This document shows positions 10,052 through 18,712 of a stretch of 64,000 bases of DNA, piece after piece. Where the stretch lies: NCBI RefSeq assembly GCF_000263855.1, contig NZ_AJWX01000021.1, positions 49,694 to 113,693 on the forward strand, read 5' to 3'. The notes beneath the pieces were generated by a model. The model searched no databases, was not told the DNA's origin, and was given only the letters and a program-made list of their open reading frames with translations. The first letter of the stretch is position 1; every line of letters begins with the position of its first letter. The translations under genes were made by a program, and so were the position numbers. This stretch comes from Pseudomonas sp. M47T1. Lineage in GTDB: Bacteria > Pseudomonadota > Gammaproteobacteria > Pseudomonadales > Pseudomonadaceae.

Positions 10052-11173
10052 TTACAGCTTGCGCAGGATGACACTGCCGATGGAGTAACCGGCGCCAAAC
10101 GAGCTCAGCACCGCCAGCGAGCCCTTGCCCAGGTCGTCCTGGTAGGTGTGGAAGGCAATCACCGAACCTGCCGAGCTGGTGTTCGCGTAGGTGTCCAGGA
10201 TAACTGGCGCTTCTTCCACCGACGCCTCGCGCCCCAGCAGTTTCTTGACGATCAGGTGGTTCATGCTCAGGTTGGCCTGGTGCAGCCAGAAGCGTTTGAT
10301 GTCATTCACCTCGATACGGTTTTCACCCAGGTGCTGGCTGATCAGCTCGGCCACCATCGGGCACACCTCGCGGAACACCTTGCGGCCTTCCTGTACGAAC
10401 AGCTTGTCGGGCGCGTCCACGCCCTCCTCCGCCGCACGGTTGAGAAAGCCAAAGTTATTGCGGATGTTATTGGAGAATTGGGTCAGCAGCTTGGTGCTGA
10501 CAATCTCGAACTGATAGGGCGACGTTGCCAGGTCGGCACGCTCCACCACCACCGCAGTGGCCGCGTCACCAAAGATGAAGTGGCTGTCACGGTCACGGAA
10601 ATTCAAGTGCCCGGTGCAGATCTCCGGGCTGACCACCAGCACGGCACGGGCCTGGCCCAGGGCAACACTGTTGTAGGCGGTCTGAATGCCGAACGTGGCG
10701 GACGAGCAGGCCACGTTCATGTCGAAGCCAAAGCCCTGGATGCCCAGTGCCTGCTGCACCTCGATAGCCACCGCCGGGTACGGCCGCTGCAGGTTGGAAC
10801 AGGCGACGATCACGGCATCGATGTCGGCAGCAGTCTTGCCGGCACGCTGCAAAGCTTGCTCGGCAGCGGCCACGGCCATCTGGCAGAGGATTGACTGTTC
10901 GTCGTTGGTGCGTTCCGGCAGGCGTGGCTTCATGCGCTGCGGGTCGAGGATGCCGGCCTTGTCCATGACAAAGCGGCTCTTGATGCCCGAAGCCTTCTCG
11001 ATGAAGGCCGCGCTGGACTCGGTCTGGGCCGCCACTTCGCCGCGTTCGATGGCCGCGGCGTTGTCGGCATTGAACTGCTGGGCCCAGGCATTGAAGGACT
11101 GCACCAGCTCTTCGTTGGAGATGCTGTCGGCCGGGGTGTACAGGCCGGTGCCGCTGATGACGACGTTATGCAC
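10052..11173 (-). CDS. Beta-ketoacyl-ACP synthase III, PA3286-type (shunts acyl-CoA into fatty-acid synthesis)
   Basis: A 373-residue thiolase-fold condensing enzyme. The triad is visible: Cys156 in NVACSSATF, His298 in RFWLHQAN and Asn331 in TYANTSSAGS. It matches P. aeruginosa PA3286 in length and sequence as I recall; that enzyme condenses medium-chain acyl-CoA (octanoyl-CoA) with malonyl-ACP, bypassing the usual initiation step. The start is GTG at 11173, with AGAGGAA upstream; the frame extends further without a ribosome site. It is followed by a strong terminator and is separated from hrpA by a terminator and a REP pair, so it is its own unit. Substrate length here is inferred. Confidence 0.9.
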   Translation of the reverse strand: MHNVVISGTGLYTPADSISNEELVQSFNAWAQQFNADNAAAIERGEVAAQTESSAAFIEKASGIKSRFVMDKAGILDPQRMKPRLPERTNDEQSILCQMAVAAAEQALQRAGKTAADIDAVIVACSNLQRPYPAVAIEVQQALGIQGFGFDMNVACSSATFGIQTAYNSVALGQARAVLVVSPEICTGHLNFRDRDSHFIFGDAATAVVVERADLATSPYQFEIVSTKLLTQFSNNIRNNFGFLNRAAEEGVDAPDKLFVQEGRKVFREVCPMVAELISQHLGENRIEVNDIKRFWLHQANLSMNHLIVKKLLGREASVEEAPVILDTYANTSSAGSVIAFHTYQDDLGKGSLAVLSSFGAGYSIGSVILRKL

Positions 11174-11337
11174 GCTCGTTCCTCTATTATTGGTGGCCGT
11201 TGCCAGGCAGCGGCAGAGTGAGTCGCAGCAAGGTGGCACGACCGTACCAACTTGCAAAAAGCACTGTCACGCCCGCGAAGGGCCAGGCAACCAAGGCTTC
11301 GCGAGTGAATAGGTGGCCAATTGTGCCAGATTTGCTG

Positions 11338-11367
11338 GAAAAGTGCCCTTTTCACGATAAAGGGCAC
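11338..11367 (-). terminator. Probable terminator after hrpA
   Basis: On the minus strand GTGCCCTTT, a seven-base loop and AAAGGGCAC form a nine-pair stem followed by four T. It lies about 110 bases beyond the hrpA stop codon. The short T run makes efficiency uncertain. Confidence 0.6.
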
Positions 11368-11391
11368 CTCGGGGCGCATGAACAACAAGGG

Positions 11392-11459
11392 TGTGGGAGC
11401 GGGCTTGCCCGCGAGTCTTTCGGGCCTCAAACGCTTCCTGGCAAGCCAGCCCCCACTGT
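11392..11459. repeat. Pseudomonas REP pair
   Basis: The left arm is GTGGGAGCGGGCTTGCCCGC and the right arm CTGGCAAGCCAGCCCCCAC, in opposite orientation about 25 bases apart. Each arm is itself a small palindrome. It belongs to the abundant extragenic REP family of fluorescent pseudomonads and lies in the hrpA-KAS III spacer. Confidence 0.8.
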
Positions 11460-11475
11460 TGCAGATTTCGCGCTG

Positions 11476-14400
11476 TCAGGCCTCCACCTGGCTCCATTGC
11501 TTGCTCAGGCGCTTGTCGGAGATCGGCACTTTGGTGCCCAGTTGCTGGGCGAACAGCGACACGCGGTATTCCTCGATCAGCCAGCGGTACAGCTCGAGCT
11601 CCGCATCGTGCTTGCCTTCCTGGGCGTGCTTGGCCTGACGCGCCTGGAATTGCGCCCAGACATTGCCCAGCTCGATGCTCCATACCCGGTCTTTCTGCAC
11701 CTGGCTGCCCAGCTTCTCCAGGCGCATCTCGATAGCCTTGAAGTAGCGCGGCAGTTCCTTGAGCCAGACTGCGGGAGTCTGGCGCACGAAACCGGGGTAC
11801 ACCAGTTGGCTCATTTGCGCCTTGATGTCGTTGAGCGCCACCGCCTGGGCCAGGTCGATCTTGCCCTTGAAGCGCTTCTGCAGGCCGTGCCACAGCTTGA
11901 GGATGTCCAGCGTCTGGCGCGCCAGCCGATCGGCATGCTCGCCCCAGGCACCGCGCTTGCGCTCGGCCAAGGCCGCCAGGCCGACGCCATCGCGGGGCAG
12001 GCTGGCTTCACCGTCGAGGATGCAGGTGTCCAGGCTGGCCAGCAGAATGTCTTCCACCAGCGCCTCGACACGCCCCAGGTCGCGGTACAACAGACCCAAC
12101 TCGGTCTGCCCAGGCAGCTTGCCGCGCAGGAACTTGGCCGGCTCTGCCAGCTGTTGCAACAACAGGCGCTGCAAGGCACGACGGTGCTGGAACTCGGCCT
12201 CGGCGGCAGTGGAGAAGCGGCCTTCCTTGACGGCGCCGTTTTCTTCCACCAGCGCCGGGTAGACCGTCATCGACAGCCCGGCGATCTTCTGCTGGGTGGT
12301 TTGCGCCACGGCGGCGAAGGCCTTGGCCTCCACCGGCTGCTGGCTCTTGGCCGACTGCGGGGCGGCCAGGGCCGCCTGGCTAGCCTGCACGAAGCGCGCG
12401 GTCAGCTCGGCCAGATCGCGGCCTTCACCGAGGAACTTGCCCTCGCCGTCCAACACTTCGATGTTCATGCGCAGGTGGCTGTCCACCTGCTGTTCGGACT
12501 CGGCCCAGGCCTCGTCGCTGACCCGTGCGCCGGTCATGCGCAACAACTCACGGCCCAGGGCCAGGGGCAACGAGCCGTCGGCAAAGGTGATGCGCGCAAG
12601 CGCCGCACGAACAAAATCCGGCACCGGCACGAAGTTCTTGCGCAGGGCCTTGGGCAGGTTGCGCACCAGGGCAATGCACTTGGCCTCCAGCAGCCCCGGC
12701 ACCAGCCACTCCAGGCGCTCGTTGGGCAAGGCCGGCAGCAATGGCGCCGGCACGCTGACGGTGACGCCGTCACGGGGGTGGTTGGGCTCGAAATGGTAGC
12801 TCAGGGCCAGGGTCAGGTCGCCCAGGCGCAAGGTGTCCGGGTACTGGCCGGCGGTAACTTCACTGGCCTCGCGGGCCAGCACATCTTCTTCGCGCATGAT
12901 CAGCAGCGCAGGGTTCTTCTGGCTTTGGGTCTTGTACCACTGGTCAAAGGTGGCGGTCTGGTGGATCTCGGCTGGCACCCGGGCATCGTAGAACGCGTAT
13001 AGGGTTTCCTCGTCGGCCAGGATATCCCGGCGCCGCGCCTTGGCTTCCAGCGCGTCGAGTTGCTCCAACAGTTCGCGGTTGGCCACCAGGCACTTGGCCC
13101 GCGACTGGATCTCGCCCCGCACCAGGCCTTCGCGGATGAATAGTTCGCGTGATACCAACGGGTCCACCGGGCCGTAGTGCACGGGCCGGCGGCCGACTAC
13201 GATCAGGCCGAACAAGGTGATCTGCTCATAAGCCACCACCTGGCCACGCTTCTTCTCCCAATGGGGTTCGAAATGGTTTTTCTTGATCAGGTGGCCAGCC
13301 AGCGGCTCGATCCAGTCGGCGTCGATCTTGGCCACCATGCGCGCGTACAACTTGGTGGTTTCCATCAGCTCGGCGGTCATCAGCCACTGCGGGCGCTTTT
13401 TGCCGATACCGGACGAGGGGTGAATCCAGAAGCGTCGCTGACGCGCGCCCAGGTAGTCGCCTTCCTCGGTTTTCTGGCCAACCTGGCTCAGCAGGCCGGA
13501 AAGAATGGCCTTGTGGAATTTCGGGAAGTCGGCCGGCTCTTTATTGACTGTCAACTGCAGGTCACGGCAGATCAGGCTCAACTGCCGGTGGGCATCACGC
13601 CACTCGCGCAGGCGCAGGTAGTTGAGGAAGTTCTTGCGGCACCAGTTGCGCAGCGGGCTGGCGGTGAGCGCCTGGCGCTGTTCCTCGAAGCCGCGCCACA
13701 GGTTGACCAGGGCGGCGAAGTCGGAGTCGGCGTCTTTCCACTGGGCGTGGGCCTGGTCGGCCGCTTGCTGGCGCTCGGGCGGGCGTTCGCGCACGTCCTG
13801 CACCGACAACGCACTGGCAACGATCAGCACTTCCTGCAGGCTGCCCTGCTTCGCCGCTTCCAGCAGCATGCGGCCCATGCGCGGGTCCACCGGCAGGCGC
13901 GCCAATTGGCGGCCGATGGGCGTGAGCTGGTTTTCGCGGTCGACCGCCGACAGCTCTTGCAACAGGTTGAAACCGTCGGTGATGGCCTTGCCATCCGGCG
14001 GTTCAATGAACGGAAACTGGTCTATCTCGCCCAGGCGCAGGTGCAGCATCTGCAGGATAACGGCGGCCAGGTTGGTGCGCAGGATCTCGGGGTCGGTAAA
14101 TTCCGGCCGGCCCAGGAAATCCTCTTCACTGTACAAGCGAATGCAGATACCCGGCTCTACCCGCCCGCAGCGGCCCTTGCGCTGGTTGGCGCTGGCCTGG
14201 GACACCGCCTCGATGGGCAGGCGCTGCACCTTGGCACGGTAGCTGTAGCGGCTGATGCGCGCGGTGCCGCTGTCGATCACGTAGCGGATGCCTGGCACGG
14301 TCAGCGAGGTTTCGGCGACGTTGGTGGCCAGTACCACGCGACGGCCCGGGTGGCTCTGGAAAATCTTCTGCTGCTCGGCCGGCGACAGGCGCGCGTACAG

Positions 14401-15387
14401 CGGCAGAATCTCAGTGTGCCTGAGTTGGGCCTTACGCAGCATTTCTGCCGCGTCGCGGATCTCTCGCTCGCCGGGCAGGAACACCAGCACGTCGCCCGGG
14501 CGCTTGCCTTCGCTGCGCTCGAACGAGGCGATTTCATCCAGGGTGGCGATGATGGCCTGGTCGACGGTGAGGTCGTCCTCAACGCTGTTGCCCTCCTCGT
14601 CCTGCTCGCTGGTGAGCGGCCGGTACCAGGTGTCCACCGGGTAGGTACGGCCCGAGACTTCGATGATGGGCGCGTCGTCGAAGTGCTTGGAGAAGCGCTC
14701 CAGGTCGATGGTGGCCGAGGTGATGATCACCTTCAGGTCCGGGCGGCGCGGCAGCAGGGTCTTCAGGTAGCCCAGCAGGAAGTCGATGTTGAGACTGCGT
14801 TCGTGGGCCTCGTCGACGATGATGGTGTCGTAGCGCTCCAGGAAGCGATCGTGCTGGGTTTCGGCCAGCAGGATGCCGTCGGTCATCAGCTTGACCAGGG
14901 TGTTGGCCTCGCTCTGGTCTTCAAAGCGCACCTGGTAACCCACAAGGGCGCCCAATGGCGTGGCCAGTTCTTCGGCCACCCGCGTGGCGACGCTGCGCGC
15001 AGCGATGCGGCGCGGCTGGGTGTGGGCGATCAGGCCGTGCTGGCCGCGGCCCAGTTCCAGGCAGATCTTCGGCAACTGGGTGGTTTTACCCGAGCCGGTC
15101 TCACCGGCAATGATCAGCACCTGGTGCTCGGCGAGGATCTTCTTGATCTCGTCGCGCTTGGCGGCGATGGGCAGACTGTCGTCGTAGCGAATGGTGGGCA
15201 CGCTGTTTTTGCGCGCCACGACTTGGGCCATGGACGCCTGCGCCCGCTCGACCCACTGCCCCAGCTTGGCCTCGTCGGGCTTCTTGCGCAGCTCGTGCAA
15301 TTGCCGCCGCAGGCGATGGCGGTCGCTGATCATGGCCTGGTCGAGGTTCTTGAACAGTGTGTCGATAACGAGGTTGTGGTCAGTCAT
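11476..15387 (-). CDS. hrpA: ATP-dependent RNA helicase HrpA (DEAH box)
   Basis: A 1303-residue DEAH/RHA helicase, the expected length for HrpA (~1300). Walker A GETGSGKTT is at 95-103, DEAH at 192-195, then SATID, a QRKGRCGRVEPG motif VI near residue 400, the HA2 and OB-fold regions, and the long HrpA-specific C-terminal domain. In E. coli HrpA unwinds RNA, helps resolve stalled ribosomes and processes fimbrial mRNA. The ribosome site before the ATG at 15387 is weak. It is monocistronic: REP elements lie on both sides and a hairpin follows. Confidence 0.96.
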   Translation of the reverse strand: MTDHNLVIDTLFKNLDQAMISDRHRLRRQLHELRKKPDEAKLGQWVERAQASMAQVVARKNSVPTIRYDDSLPIAAKRDEIKKILAEHQVLIIAGETGSGKTTQLPKICLELGRGQHGLIAHTQPRRIAARSVATRVAEELATPLGALVGYQVRFEDQSEANTLVKLMTDGILLAETQHDRFLERYDTIIVDEAHERSLNIDFLLGYLKTLLPRRPDLKVIITSATIDLERFSKHFDDAPIIEVSGRTYPVDTWYRPLTSEQDEEGNSVEDDLTVDQAIIATLDEIASFERSEGKRPGDVLVFLPGEREIRDAAEMLRKAQLRHTEILPLYARLSPAEQQKIFQSHPGRRVVLATNVAETSLTVPGIRYVIDSGTARISRYSYRAKVQRLPIEAVSQASANQRKGRCGRVEPGICIRLYSEEDFLGRPEFTDPEILRTNLAAVILQMLHLRLGEIDQFPFIEPPDGKAITDGFNLLQELSAVDRENQLTPIGRQLARLPVDPRMGRMLLEAAKQGSLQEVLIVASALSVQDVRERPPERQQAADQAHAQWKDADSDFAALVNLWRGFEEQRQALTASPLRNWCRKNFLNYLRLREWRDAHRQLSLICRDLQLTVNKEPADFPKFHKAILSGLLSQVGQKTEEGDYLGARQRRFWIHPSSGIGKKRPQWLMTAELMETTKLYARMVAKIDADWIEPLAGHLIKKNHFEPHWEKKRGQVVAYEQITLFGLIVVGRRPVHYGPVDPLVSRELFIREGLVRGEIQSRAKCLVANRELLEQLDALEAKARRRDILADEETLYAFYDARVPAEIHQTATFDQWYKTQSQKNPALLIMREEDVLAREASEVTAGQYPDTLRLGDLTLALSYHFEPNHPRDGVTVSVPAPLLPALPNERLEWLVPGLLEAKCIALVRNLPKALRKNFVPVPDFVRAALARITFADGSLPLALGRELLRMTGARVSDEAWAESEQQVDSHLRMNIEVLDGEGKFLGEGRDLAELTARFVQASQAALAAPQSAKSQQPVEAKAFAAVAQTTQQKIAGLSMTVYPALVEENGAVKEGRFSTAAEAEFQHRRALQRLLLQQLAEPAKFLRGKLPGQTELGLLYRDLGRVEALVEDILLASLDTCILDGEASLPRDGVGLAALAERKRGAWGEHADRLARQTLDILKLWHGLQKRFKGKIDLAQAVALNDIKAQMSQLVYPGFVRQTPAVWLKELPRYFKAIEMRLEKLGSQVQKDRVWSIELGNVWAQFQARQAKHAQEGKHDAELELYRWLIEEYRVSLFAQQLGTKVPISDKRLSKQWSQVEA

Positions 15388-15466
15388 CAGGTACGCAAAT
15401 GGCTACGCGGCAAAAAGAATGGTCGCGATTGTCGCAGATTTGGGCTGCCAAGGGATATTGCATGGA

Positions 15467-15535
15467 TGTGGTAGCTGGCTTGCCAGCGAGCTTCTCGCCC
15501 TCCCCAAACACTGGCTGGCAAGCCAGCTCTCACAA
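15467..15535. repeat. REP pair (GTAGCTGGCTTGCCAGC type)
   Basis: The left arm TGTGGTAGCTGGCTTGCCAG and right arm CTGGCAAGCCAGCTCTCACA are inverted relative to each other. It lies in the divergent spacer upstream of hrpA. Confidence 0.75.
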
Positions 15536-15602
15536 TCGATGAATGTTTAGCGTAGCGCTTACCAAAGGTACGACAATCCTGATTTAACCGCCCCACGGCG
15601 CC

Positions 15603-15785
15603 ATGCAACTATCCATGGCCATGATCCCTGTGACGCAACGTCCCGCCAGCATCGAACCCCGAGCCCCACGCCGGGCCGTGTGCCAGCGTCCGGGGGAAAA
15701 CCCGCTGTTCAACATCATCCTGGCCTTCTGGGCCCTGTGGCACTGCCGCCACGCGCGCCCGCCAGACACCGCCCTCGCTGCCTGA
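15603..15785 (+). CDS. Possible small membrane-associated peptide (60 aa)
   Basis: A 60-codon frame upstream of the glutamine-synthetase-like gene. The second half (NPLFNIILAFWALWHCRHAR) would form a short hydrophobic segment next to a His/Cys/Arg cluster, and its codons show strong G/C in the third position, as for real genes here. There is no clear ribosome site before the first ATG; internal ATGs at 15615 and 15621 are alternatives. It could be an authentic small protein or a leader region. Function unknown. Confidence 0.4.
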   Translation: MQLSMAMIPVTQRPASIEPRAPRRAVCQRPGENPLFNIILAFWALWHCRHARPPDTALAA

Positions 15786-15845
15786 CCCAACCTTGTTCGC
15801 CGTCGTGAAGACGGACCGACCCCGTGTGCGCAAGCGAGAGCCCCC

Positions 15846-17210
15846 ATGCATTTTGCCCCCCTGCAACAGGCCCAGGCCTTCCTGGACCAACACCCTCACA
15901 TCGACATGTTCGAGCTGTTCATCCTCGACGCCAATGGCGTACCGCGCGGCAAACTGCTGCACCGCGATGAGCTGCTGGCCGTGTACCAAAGCGGCCGGCC
16001 GCTGCCCAGCACCATCCTGGGCCTGACCCTGAATGGCGATGACGTGGAAAACTCCGGCCTGGTGTGGGACGTGGGCGACATTGATTGCCGCGCCTACCCC
16101 CTGGAAGGCAGCCTGGTGCCCCTGCCCTGGCGCAAGATTCCCACTGCGGCGGTGCAGGTCAGCATGCACCCCAGCGAAGGTCTGCCCGCTACCGTCGCCG
16201 ACCCGCGCCATGTGCTGGCACAGGTGATCGACGGGCTCAAGGCCGACGGTTTTCACCCGGTGATGGCCTGCGAACTGGAGTTCTACCTGCTGGACGCCAG
16301 GCTTGATGCCAACGGCCACCCGCAACCGGCGCTGGACGCCGATGGCCGCCGCCCCCGCGCCACCCAGGTGTACGGTTTGCGCGAATTGGAGCAGATCGAG
16401 CCGTTTCTTGCCGACCTGTATGCCGCCTGCAAAGCACAACGCATCCCGGCGCGCACGGCGATTTCCGAATACGCCCCCGGCCAGGTGGAAATCACCCTGG
16501 AACACGGTGAGGCCCTGCTGGCCATGGACCAGGCGGTGCGCTACAAACGCATCGTCAAGGGTGTGGCGCACCAGCACGGCATGCAGGCCTGCTTCATGGC
16601 CAAGCCCTTCGACCACCTGGCCGGCACTGGCATGCACATGCACGTCAGCCTGGCCGATGACCAGGGCCGCAACCTCTATGCCAGCGAGGACAAGGCTGGC
16701 ACCGCGCTGCTGCGCCACTCGGTGGGCGGCATGCTGGAGCACTTGCTGGACAGCCTGTTGCTGTTCTGCCCCAACGCCAACTCTTATCGACGCTTCCAGG
16801 CCAACAGTTATGCGCCACTGGCACCGACTTGGGGGGTCGACAACCGTACGGTCAGCCTGCGGGTACCGGGCGGCCCGGCCAATACCCGGCATATCGAGCA
16901 TCGCATCTGTGGCGCCGACGCCAACCCTTACCTGGCGGCCGCGGCCATCCTTGCGGCAATTCATGACGGCATTCGCCAGCAGCGCGACCCGGGAGAGCCG
17001 GTGCAAGGCAACGGCTACGCCCAGGCCACAACCTTGCTGCCCACCGATTGGCTGACCTCGCTCACCGCGCTGGAGCGCTCCGACTGGGCCCGGGAAGCGC
17101 TGGGCCAGGGCTTCCTCAACGTGTACCTGGCCGTCAAGCGCGCCGAGTACCGGCAGTTCATGGCCCACGTGGGAGAGCAGGATTGGCGCTGGTACCTCAC
17201 CAACGCCTGA
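15846..17210 (+). CDS. Glutamine synthetase-family enzyme, gamma-glutamylpolyamine synthetase type (PuuA/PauA-like)
   Basis: A 454-residue class-I glutamine-synthetase-fold enzyme. Visible elements include the N-terminal beta-grasp with ILDANGVPRGK, the active-site blocks CELEFYLLD and GTGMHMHVSL, and NSYRRFQ with WGVDNRTVSLRVP. The adjacent FAD oxidase supports a role in ATP-dependent gamma-glutamylation of putrescine or another amine (Puu pathway), rather than ammonia assimilation. Pseudomonas has several such paralogues (PauA1-7) with different amine preferences, so the substrate is uncertain. The nearby GAGAGC supports the ATG at 15846. Confidence 0.88.
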   Translation: MHFAPLQQAQAFLDQHPHIDMFELFILDANGVPRGKLLHRDELLAVYQSGRPLPSTILGLTLNGDDVENSGLVWDVGDIDCRAYPLEGSLVPLPWRKIPTAAVQVSMHPSEGLPATVADPRHVLAQVIDGLKADGFHPVMACELEFYLLDARLDANGHPQPALDADGRRPRATQVYGLRELEQIEPFLADLYAACKAQRIPARTAISEYAPGQVEITLEHGEALLAMDQAVRYKRIVKGVAHQHGMQACFMAKPFDHLAGTGMHMHVSLADDQGRNLYASEDKAGTALLRHSVGGMLEHLLDSLLLFCPNANSYRRFQANSYAPLAPTWGVDNRTVSLRVPGGPANTRHIEHRICGADANPYLAAAAILAAIHDGIRQQRDPGEPVQGNGYAQATTLLPTDWLTSLTALERSDWAREALGQGFLNVYLAVKRAEYRQFMAHVGEQDWRWYLTNA

Positions 17211-17226
17211 ATTCCACACACCGACC

Positions 17227-17295
17227 TGTAGGAGCGGGCTGCGCACGCGAAGGCAACACCGCGCTGGCCGGTTCGCGGACACAGTCGCGCCTACA
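17227..17295. repeat. REP-like inverted repeat inside a probable operon
   Basis: TGTAGGAGCGGGCTGCGCAC on the left and TTCGCGG...GTCGCGCCTACA on the right form an imperfect hairpin between the synthetase and oxidase genes. If the pair is co-transcribed, the hairpin would sit in the message and could lower or stabilise one part of it. Confidence 0.65.
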
Positions 17296-17326
17296 AGGAC
17301 ACTGCAGCGCTCAAAGGTTTTATCCC

Positions 17327-18610
17327 ATGAATCAACGCATCAATTCGTACTACACCGCCACCCTCAATCAGGACACTGACTTCCCGGTGCTGCAAGGCAC
17401 CCACAGCGTCGACGTGGCCATCATCGGCGGCGGTTTCACCGGCGTCGCCACGGCCGTGGAACTGGCCGAGAAAGGCCTGAAAGTGGCGATACTGGATGCC
17501 CACAAGATCGGCTGGGGCGCCAGCGGGCGCAACGGCGGCCAGGTCACCGGCAGCCTGTCGGGCGATGCCGCCATGCGCAAGCAGATGCGCCGCACCCTGG
17601 GCGACGAGGTGGACGATTTCATCTGGCACCTGCGCTGGCGCGGCCACGACATCATCAAGCAGCGCGTGGAGAAATACGCCATCGACTGCGACCTCAAGCA
17701 CGGCCACCTGCACGCGGCCATGAAGCCGGTGCACATGAACGAACTGCGCGCCTCGCTGGAGCAAGCCCAGGCCCGCGGCATGGGCGAACACGTGACCCTG
17801 CTGGACCGGGCCGGCGTGCACCAGCACCTGGACAGCCCGCTGTACCTCGGCGCCCTGAAAAACACCCGCAACCTGCACCTGCACCCGCTCAACCTGTGCC
17901 TGGGCGAAGCCCGCGCGGCGCAATCACTGGGGGCTTTGATGTTCGAGAACAGCGAGGTGCGGGAGATTATCCATGGCCCGCGTCCTGCCGTAATCACGGC
18001 TCAGGGGCGAATCGAGGCCAAGCAGGTGCTGCTGGCCGGCGACGTTTACCACACGCTGGAACCCGGCCAGCTCAAGGGCAAGATTTTCCCGGCCATGGGC
18101 GGCATCGTCACCACCCGGCCGCTGGGCGAACTGGCGCACCAACTCAACCCTCAAGACCTGGCCGTGTACGACTGCCGTTTCGTGCTGGACTACTACCGCA
18201 TGACCGCCGACGGCCGCCTGCTGTTTGGCGGCGGCGCCAATTACTCCGGCAAGGATTCACGGGACATTGCCGCCGAGCTGCGGCCGTGCATCGAGCGCAC
18301 CTTTCCGCGCCTGAAGGGCGTGGACATCGAGTTCCAGTGGAGCTGCGCCATGGGCATCGTGGTCAACCGCATTCCGCAACTGGGCAAGCTGTCGGACAAC
18401 GTCTGGTACTGCCAGGGCTATTCGGGGCATGGCATCGCCACCAGCCACATCATGGGGGAAATCATGGCCAATGCCATGACCGGCAGCCTGGGGCACTACG
18501 ATACCTTTGCCGGCTGCAGCCACATCAAGGTGCCCATGGGCGATGTGCTGGGCAACCCGCTGTTGGCAGTGGGGATGTGGTACTACGGGATGCTGGAGAA
18601 GCTGCGCTAG
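17327..18610 (+). CDS. FAD-dependent amine oxidoreductase, gamma-glutamylputrescine oxidase type (PuuB/PauB-like)
   Basis: A 427-residue DAO-fold flavoenzyme. The N-terminal FAD motif is VDVAIIGGGFTGVATAVELA (residues ~28-47), then WGASGRNGGQ, a block shared with PuuB/OrdL proteins, and a C-terminal WYCQGYSGHGIATSH. It probably oxidises the gamma-glutamylated amine made by the upstream enzyme, releasing H2O2 and an aldehyde for dehydrogenation. AAAGG lies 9 bases before the ATG. The 116-base gap from the upstream gene holds a REP-like hairpin. The stop codon abuts the heptamer repeat. Confidence 0.9.
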   Translation: MNQRINSYYTATLNQDTDFPVLQGTHSVDVAIIGGGFTGVATAVELAEKGLKVAILDAHKIGWGASGRNGGQVTGSLSGDAAMRKQMRRTLGDEVDDFIWHLRWRGHDIIKQRVEKYAIDCDLKHGHLHAAMKPVHMNELRASLEQAQARGMGEHVTLLDRAGVHQHLDSPLYLGALKNTRNLHLHPLNLCLGEARAAQSLGALMFENSEVREIIHGPRPAVITAQGRIEAKQVLLAGDVYHTLEPGQLKGKIFPAMGGIVTTRPLGELAHQLNPQDLAVYDCRFVLDYYRMTADGRLLFGGGANYSGKDSRDIAAELRPCIERTFPRLKGVDIEFQWSCAMGIVVNRIPQLGKLSDNVWYCQGYSGHGIATSHIMGEIMANAMTGSLGHYDTFAGCSHIKVPMGDVLGNPLLAVGMWYYGMLEKLR

Positions 18611-18665
18611 CTGCAAGCTGCAAGCTGCAAGCTGCAAGCTGCAAGCTGCAAGCTGCAAGCTGCAA
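18610..18665. repeat. Tandem array of eight perfect GCTGCAA heptamers
   Basis: Eight uninterrupted copies of GCTGCAA begin on the last base of the oxidase stop codon. Two inverted copies, TTGCAGC at 18680-18686 and 18701-18707, follow before the fadD1 stop codon, so several alternative hairpins can form. The array lies between convergent genes and may serve as a bidirectional terminator. A pure seven-base array is prone to copy-number change by slippage. Confidence 0.9.
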
Positions 18666-18712
18666 GGGGAGTATGGCTCTTGCAGCTTATAGCTTGAAAC
18701 TTGCAGCTGCCG

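Noticed and set aside
13177..15474. A 765-codon open frame on the plus strand opposite hrpA
   Set aside because: It has no family resemblance and is rich in Gly/Ala/His/Gln, as expected for the antisense of a high-GC gene; hrpA on the other strand carries all helicase motifs.
18610..18665. CRISPR-like array
   Set aside because: Units are 7 bases with no spacers and no cas genes are present; it is a simple tandem repeat.
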